NCBI GenBank assembly: GCA_963663285.2 | Contig: CAXXNI010000004.1 | Coordinates: forward strand, 434,001-498,000 | Source: CAXXOK01 sp963663285 | GTDB lineage: Bacteria; Bacillota; Clostridia; Christensenellales; Aristaeellaceae | Reading direction: 5' to 3' | Length of the DNA stretch: 64,000 bases | Part shown: piece by piece, positions 61,517 to 64,000 of the stretch | How positions within the stretch are numbered: position 1 is the stretch's first letter | How the letters are laid out: every line of letters starts with the position of its first letter | Notes under the pieces: generated by a model | What the model was told of the DNA's origin: nothing | Seen by the model: only the letters and a program-made list of their open reading frames with translations | Databases searched by the model: none | Made by a program: the position numbers and the translations under genes

Positions 61517-62467
61517 ATGATATTGATCAAGCAAAATACACAAGCCGATCAATCCATTCGGACAGCTAATTTCAGGAAGCGAATTAAAAAAAGCCTGCCG
61601 TACTATGCACTGATTGCGCTTCCCCTTATTTTTCTGCTGATTTTTAAGTATTACCCTATGCTGGGCGCGCAAATTGCCTTTAAGGATTACAAGGTTCGTC
61701 TGGGCATTTGGGGCAGCCCGTGGGTCGGCTGGGAAAACTTCGCAACGTTCTTTCAATCCCCCTCGTCGGTTACGATCATTAAAAACACTTTCGTATTAAG
61801 CCTGTATTATTTGATCGCCAGTTTCCCTATCCCGATTTTGATGGCTATTTTTTTAAACGAATGCCGCAGCACGGGATTTAAAAAATTTACGCAGATGGTC
61901 ACCTATATGCCGTACTTCATTTCCACAGTGGTACTGGTATCGATGATTTTGCAGTTCACGGATGTATCTTCCGGCATCGTGAACCAACTGATTCAATCGC
62001 TGGGCGGCGACAGTGTCAACTTTATGGGGAAGGCGGATTATTTCCGTTCCATCTATGTCTGGACGGGGATATGGCAGAGTACGGGGTATTCCTCCATTAT
62101 TTATCTGGCTGCGCTGACCGGCGTACCGCTGGAACTGTACGAGGCGGCGCGGGTGGACGGCGCCAGCAAATTTAAAAGAATCCTGCATATCGATATTCCG
62201 CATATCGCGCCGACGATCATTACACTGTTCATTCTTAATACCGGCTCTATTTTATCCATCGGGTTTGAAAAAATCTACTTGATGCAAAACTCCATCAATA
62301 CTCCGGTATCCGAGGTGATCTCGACCTACGTATATAAGGTCGGTTTGATTAACGCGAACTTCAGCTTTTCCACCGCCGTGGGCTTGTTCAACTCGGTAGT
62401 CAACCTTGTGCTGCTATTGCTTGTCAATTCCCTTTCCAAGAAGATCAGCGACGTACAAGTAATATAG
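61517..62467 (+). CDS. Sugar ABC transporter permease (LplB/YteP type)
   Basis: 316 residues, six membrane helices. The N-terminus is basic and polar, then LPYYALIALPLIFLLIFKYYPMLGAQIAFKDYK, typical of the LplB/YteP subfamily for complex oligosaccharides. The ATPase-docking EAA loop is ELYEAARVDGASKFKRILHIDIPHIAPT. GGAGGG at 61504-61509 favours ATG 61517 over GTG 61514. The second permease follows 12 bp later. No ATPase gene is seen; such systems often borrow a shared MsmX-like ATPase. Confidence 0.92.
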   Translation: MILIKQNTQADQSIRTANFRKRIKKSLPYYALIALPLIFLLIFKYYPMLGAQIAFKDYKVRLGIWGSPWVGWENFATFFQSPSSVTIIKNTFVLSLYYLIASFPIPILMAIFLNECRSTGFKKFTQMVTYMPYFISTVVLVSMILQFTDVSSGIVNQLIQSLGGDSVNFMGKADYFRSIYVWTGIWQSTGYSSIIYLAALTGVPLELYEAARVDGASKFKRILHIDIPHIAPTIITLFILNTGSILSIGFEKIYLMQNSINTPVSEVISTYVYKVGLINANFSFSTAVGLFNSVVNLVLLLLVNSLSKKISDVQVI

Positions 62468-62479
62468 AAAGAAGGTTGA

Positions 62480-63400
62480 ATGAGTATGATTTTGTCACGT
62501 GTAAATAATAAAAACCGGATCAGGCAACGCTGGGACGATAATCTGTTCGACGTTGTTTCCACCCTCTTTCTGATACTCTCCGTGCTGGTGGTGGCGTATC
62601 CGCTGCTTTATGTGGTCAGCGCCTCCTTCTCTTCCACAAACGCGGTTATGTCCGGAAAGGTTTGGCTGTTTCCGGTAGAGCCGACGCTGATCGCCTATCA
62701 GGCTGTATTTACCTATCAGTCGATCATGACCGGTTATGTAAACTCCGCCATTTATACGGTCTGCGGTACGGGCATCAACCTGTTTCTTACGGTGCTGTGC
62801 GCATTTTGCCTTTCCAGCAAGGATTTTTACGGCCGCAAGGTGGTTTCCATCATGGTAATCTTCACCATGTTGTTCAACGCCGGGCTGATTCCAAATTACC
62901 TGCTCATTAAAAACCTCGGCTGGCTCAATACCATCTGGGCGCTGATTGTGCCCAACGCCATGAACGCCTGGTATGTCATTTTGATGCGGTCGTACTTTTC
63001 CAGCTCGATCTCGCGGGAACTGTTTGAAGCCAGCGCGCTGGACGGCTGCTCGGTTTACCGGCAGCTGTGGTCGATCGTGCTTCCGCTTTCCGGGCCCATC
63101 ATCGCCGTGATTTCCCTGTACTGTGCCGTCGGCATTTGGAACAGCTACTTTGATGCTTTCATCTACATTTCCAAAAAGGAACTGTTCCCCCTGCAAGTGG
63201 TTTTGCGCAATATCCTGATTCTCAATCAAGTGGATATGACGACCGTGGCCGACCTTCGGGATATGGCGTCCCGGCAGGGCATGAGCAACTTGCTGAAATA
63301 TGCGGTCATCGTCGTCTCCAGCGTGCCGCTGCTGCTTTTGTACCCGTTTGTGCAGAAGTACTTTGTAAAAGGCATTATGATCGGCGCCGTAAAAGGCTGA
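62480..63400 (+). CDS. Sugar ABC transporter permease (LplC/YtcP type)
   Basis: 306 residues, six membrane helices. FLILSVLVVAYPLLYVVSASFSS at the start and the EAA loop ELFEASALDGCSVYRQLWSIVLPLSGP identify the LplC/YtcP partner of the preceding permease; the C-terminus YFVKGIMIGAVKG is a family hallmark. Start ATG 62480 with AAGAAGG upstream. It is followed, after a small hairpin, by the binding-protein gene. Confidence 0.92.
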   Translation: MSMILSRVNNKNRIRQRWDDNLFDVVSTLFLILSVLVVAYPLLYVVSASFSSTNAVMSGKVWLFPVEPTLIAYQAVFTYQSIMTGYVNSAIYTVCGTGINLFLTVLCAFCLSSKDFYGRKVVSIMVIFTMLFNAGLIPNYLLIKNLGWLNTIWALIVPNAMNAWYVILMRSYFSSSISRELFEASALDGCSVYRQLWSIVLPLSGPIIAVISLYCAVGIWNSYFDAFIYISKKELFPLQVVLRNILILNQVDMTTVADLRDMASRQGMSNLLKYAVIVVSSVPLLLLYPFVQKYFVKGIMIGAVKG

Positions 63401-63410
63401 TTTGCTGATG

Positions 63411-63430
63411 TTTTACACAATCGTGTAAAA
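63411..63430 (+). other. Intercistronic hairpin before the binding-protein gene
   Basis: Perfect 8-bp inverted repeat TTTTACAC-AATC-GTGTAAAA located between the second permease and binding-protein genes, 20 bases before the ribosome site. It may set mRNA stability or partial termination, allowing different levels of binding protein. Confidence 0.55.
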
Positions 63431-63463
63431 ATAAATCAAAAATCGATTGGGGAGGGTAAAAAA

Positions 63464-64000
63464 ATGGGTAAAAAAATGATGAGAACGCTTCTGGCAATGG
63501 TTTTAACCATCTCTCTGGCGATCGGCTGCATTGGCAGCGCTTCCGCCTGGGAACCGCAATGGGAACACGACGAGGATCTTTCCGCTTACAAATTATGCGA
63601 TAACTTTGGCGACATTAAACTGCGCTTTGCCGTCACCAGCGTACCCGCAATTATCGATTGGGAAACCAACGAGTATGTAAAATGGATTGAAGACGTCACT
63701 AACGTCGATCTTTCCTTTGAACTGATTCCGTATGACGGCCGTGCGGAAAAGCTGGGTCTGCTGCTGGCTTCCGGCGACTATCCCGATGTGTTCCTCTCCG
63801 TTGGCATGACCAACCAGATGATCAGCCGCTACGGCGTGGACGAGCAGATGTTCCTGCCGCTGAATGATCTGATTGACCAGTACGGCACGTTCACCAAGCA
63901 GATTTTCGCGCAGTATCCCGGCTCCGAAAATGTGATTACCCAGTTGGACGGCAATATTTACTCTCTGCCCGTTGTTAACGAATGCTATCACGCCACCGTG
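63464..64000 (+). CDS. Extracellular sugar-binding protein (family 1), cut by window end
   Basis: Only the first 179 codons are in the window. ATG 63464 follows GGGGAGGG by 7 bases. The signal region KKMMRTLLAMVLTISLAIGCIGSASA could end at a lipobox-like AIGC or at SASA-W, so lipoprotein status is undecided. The mature start IKLRFAVTSVPAIIDWETNEYVKWIEDVTNVDLSFELIP and LLASGDYPDVFLSVGMTN fit the LplA/YtcQ type of binding protein that partners LplB/LplC permeases. It would deliver an oligosaccharide, probably one that the fucosidase then degrades. Confidence 0.88.
   Translation, partial: MGKKMMRTLLAMVLTISLAIGCIGSASAWEPQWEHDEDLSAYKLCDNFGDIKLRFAVTSVPAIIDWETNEYVKWIEDVTNVDLSFELIPYDGRAEKLGLLLASGDYPDVFLSVGMTNQMISRYGVDEQMFLPLNDLIDQYGTFTKQIFAQYPGSENVITQLDGNIYSLPVVNECYHATV

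Noticed and set aside
1..64000. tRNA, rRNA, CRISPR array, integrase or transposase genes
   Set aside because: Looked for by eye on both strands (T-loop strings, regular repeats, recombinase motifs) and none was found; very short or diverged ones could be missed.

Overview
The window looks like chromosomal DNA of a GC-rich member of the Clostridia (Bacillota). I infer this from strong AGGAGG-type ribosome binding sites, a DNA polymerase I without proofreading residues, the dapF/dapL lysine-peptidoglycan route, NrdR, Hsp33, DUF624 and LplB-type sugar permeases, chitobiase-like Ig domains and many M42 peptidases. A Christensenellales-like gut lineage would fit, but nothing seen here proves it. 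I found no tRNA, rRNA, CRISPR array, transposase or prophage.

Layout. 0-3 kb: a Na/Pi cotransporter with a hairpin-rich leader and a cytidylate-kinase-like protein, then a patch of decaying palindromic repeats. 3.2-13.6 kb: one long leftward operon with very short gaps, polA-coaE-lytic transglycosylase-peptide-binding protein-CHAP/PG-binding protein-secreted caspase-GT2 glycosyltransferase. Two of its genes carry four single-base frame breaks, mostly in short homopolymers. 13.9-18 kb: nrdR, an O-antigen-ligase-like membrane protein, and dapF-dapL. 18.2-26.6 kb: the most unusual locus, a rightward set encoding a lipoprotein, a four-helix membrane protein, a tubulin-like GTPase and a 1212-residue protein with an actin/Hsp70-like ATPase core; the last two overlap by 4 bp. 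A 155-bp inverted-repeat element and two copies of a 24-bp repeat sit inside it. 27-36 kb: leftward genes for a GNAT, a zinc-ribbon/TM/TPR/chitobiase-type protein, an HD hydrolase, HEAT-like and TPR proteins, Hsp33, a methyltransferase and a DUF624 protein, then a frame-broken EamA transporter.

37-43.5 kb: pgsA, a site-2 protease (RseP) and dxr run leftward; three paralogous M42 aminopeptidases run rightward from a back-to-back promoter pair. 43.6-50 kb: a polytopic membrane protein, alanine dehydrogenase and a glycine-betaine ABC operon in the order binding protein-permease-ATPase. 50-55 kb: a structured intergenic region with a 15-codon ORF, a two-component system, a NAGPA-like secreted protein, a DUF3021-like protein, and a membrane protein followed in frame, after one stop codon, by a second ORF. 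55.5-58 kb: aspartase and a divergent LysR regulator whose promoters share their -35 region. 58-64 kb: a GH29 fucosidase-CutC-ROK regulator operon diverging from an LplB/LplC-type sugar ABC transporter whose binding protein runs off the window end.

Working together: the polA operon combines replication and CoA synthesis with envelope enzymes; dapF/dapL supply meso-DAP; pgsA, dxr and RseP serve membrane and isoprenoid synthesis; the right end is a fucosylated-glycan uptake and hydrolysis module under a ROK regulator. The lipoprotein/TM/tubulin-like/actin-like set is the best candidate for an undescribed system; its function cannot be read from sequence.
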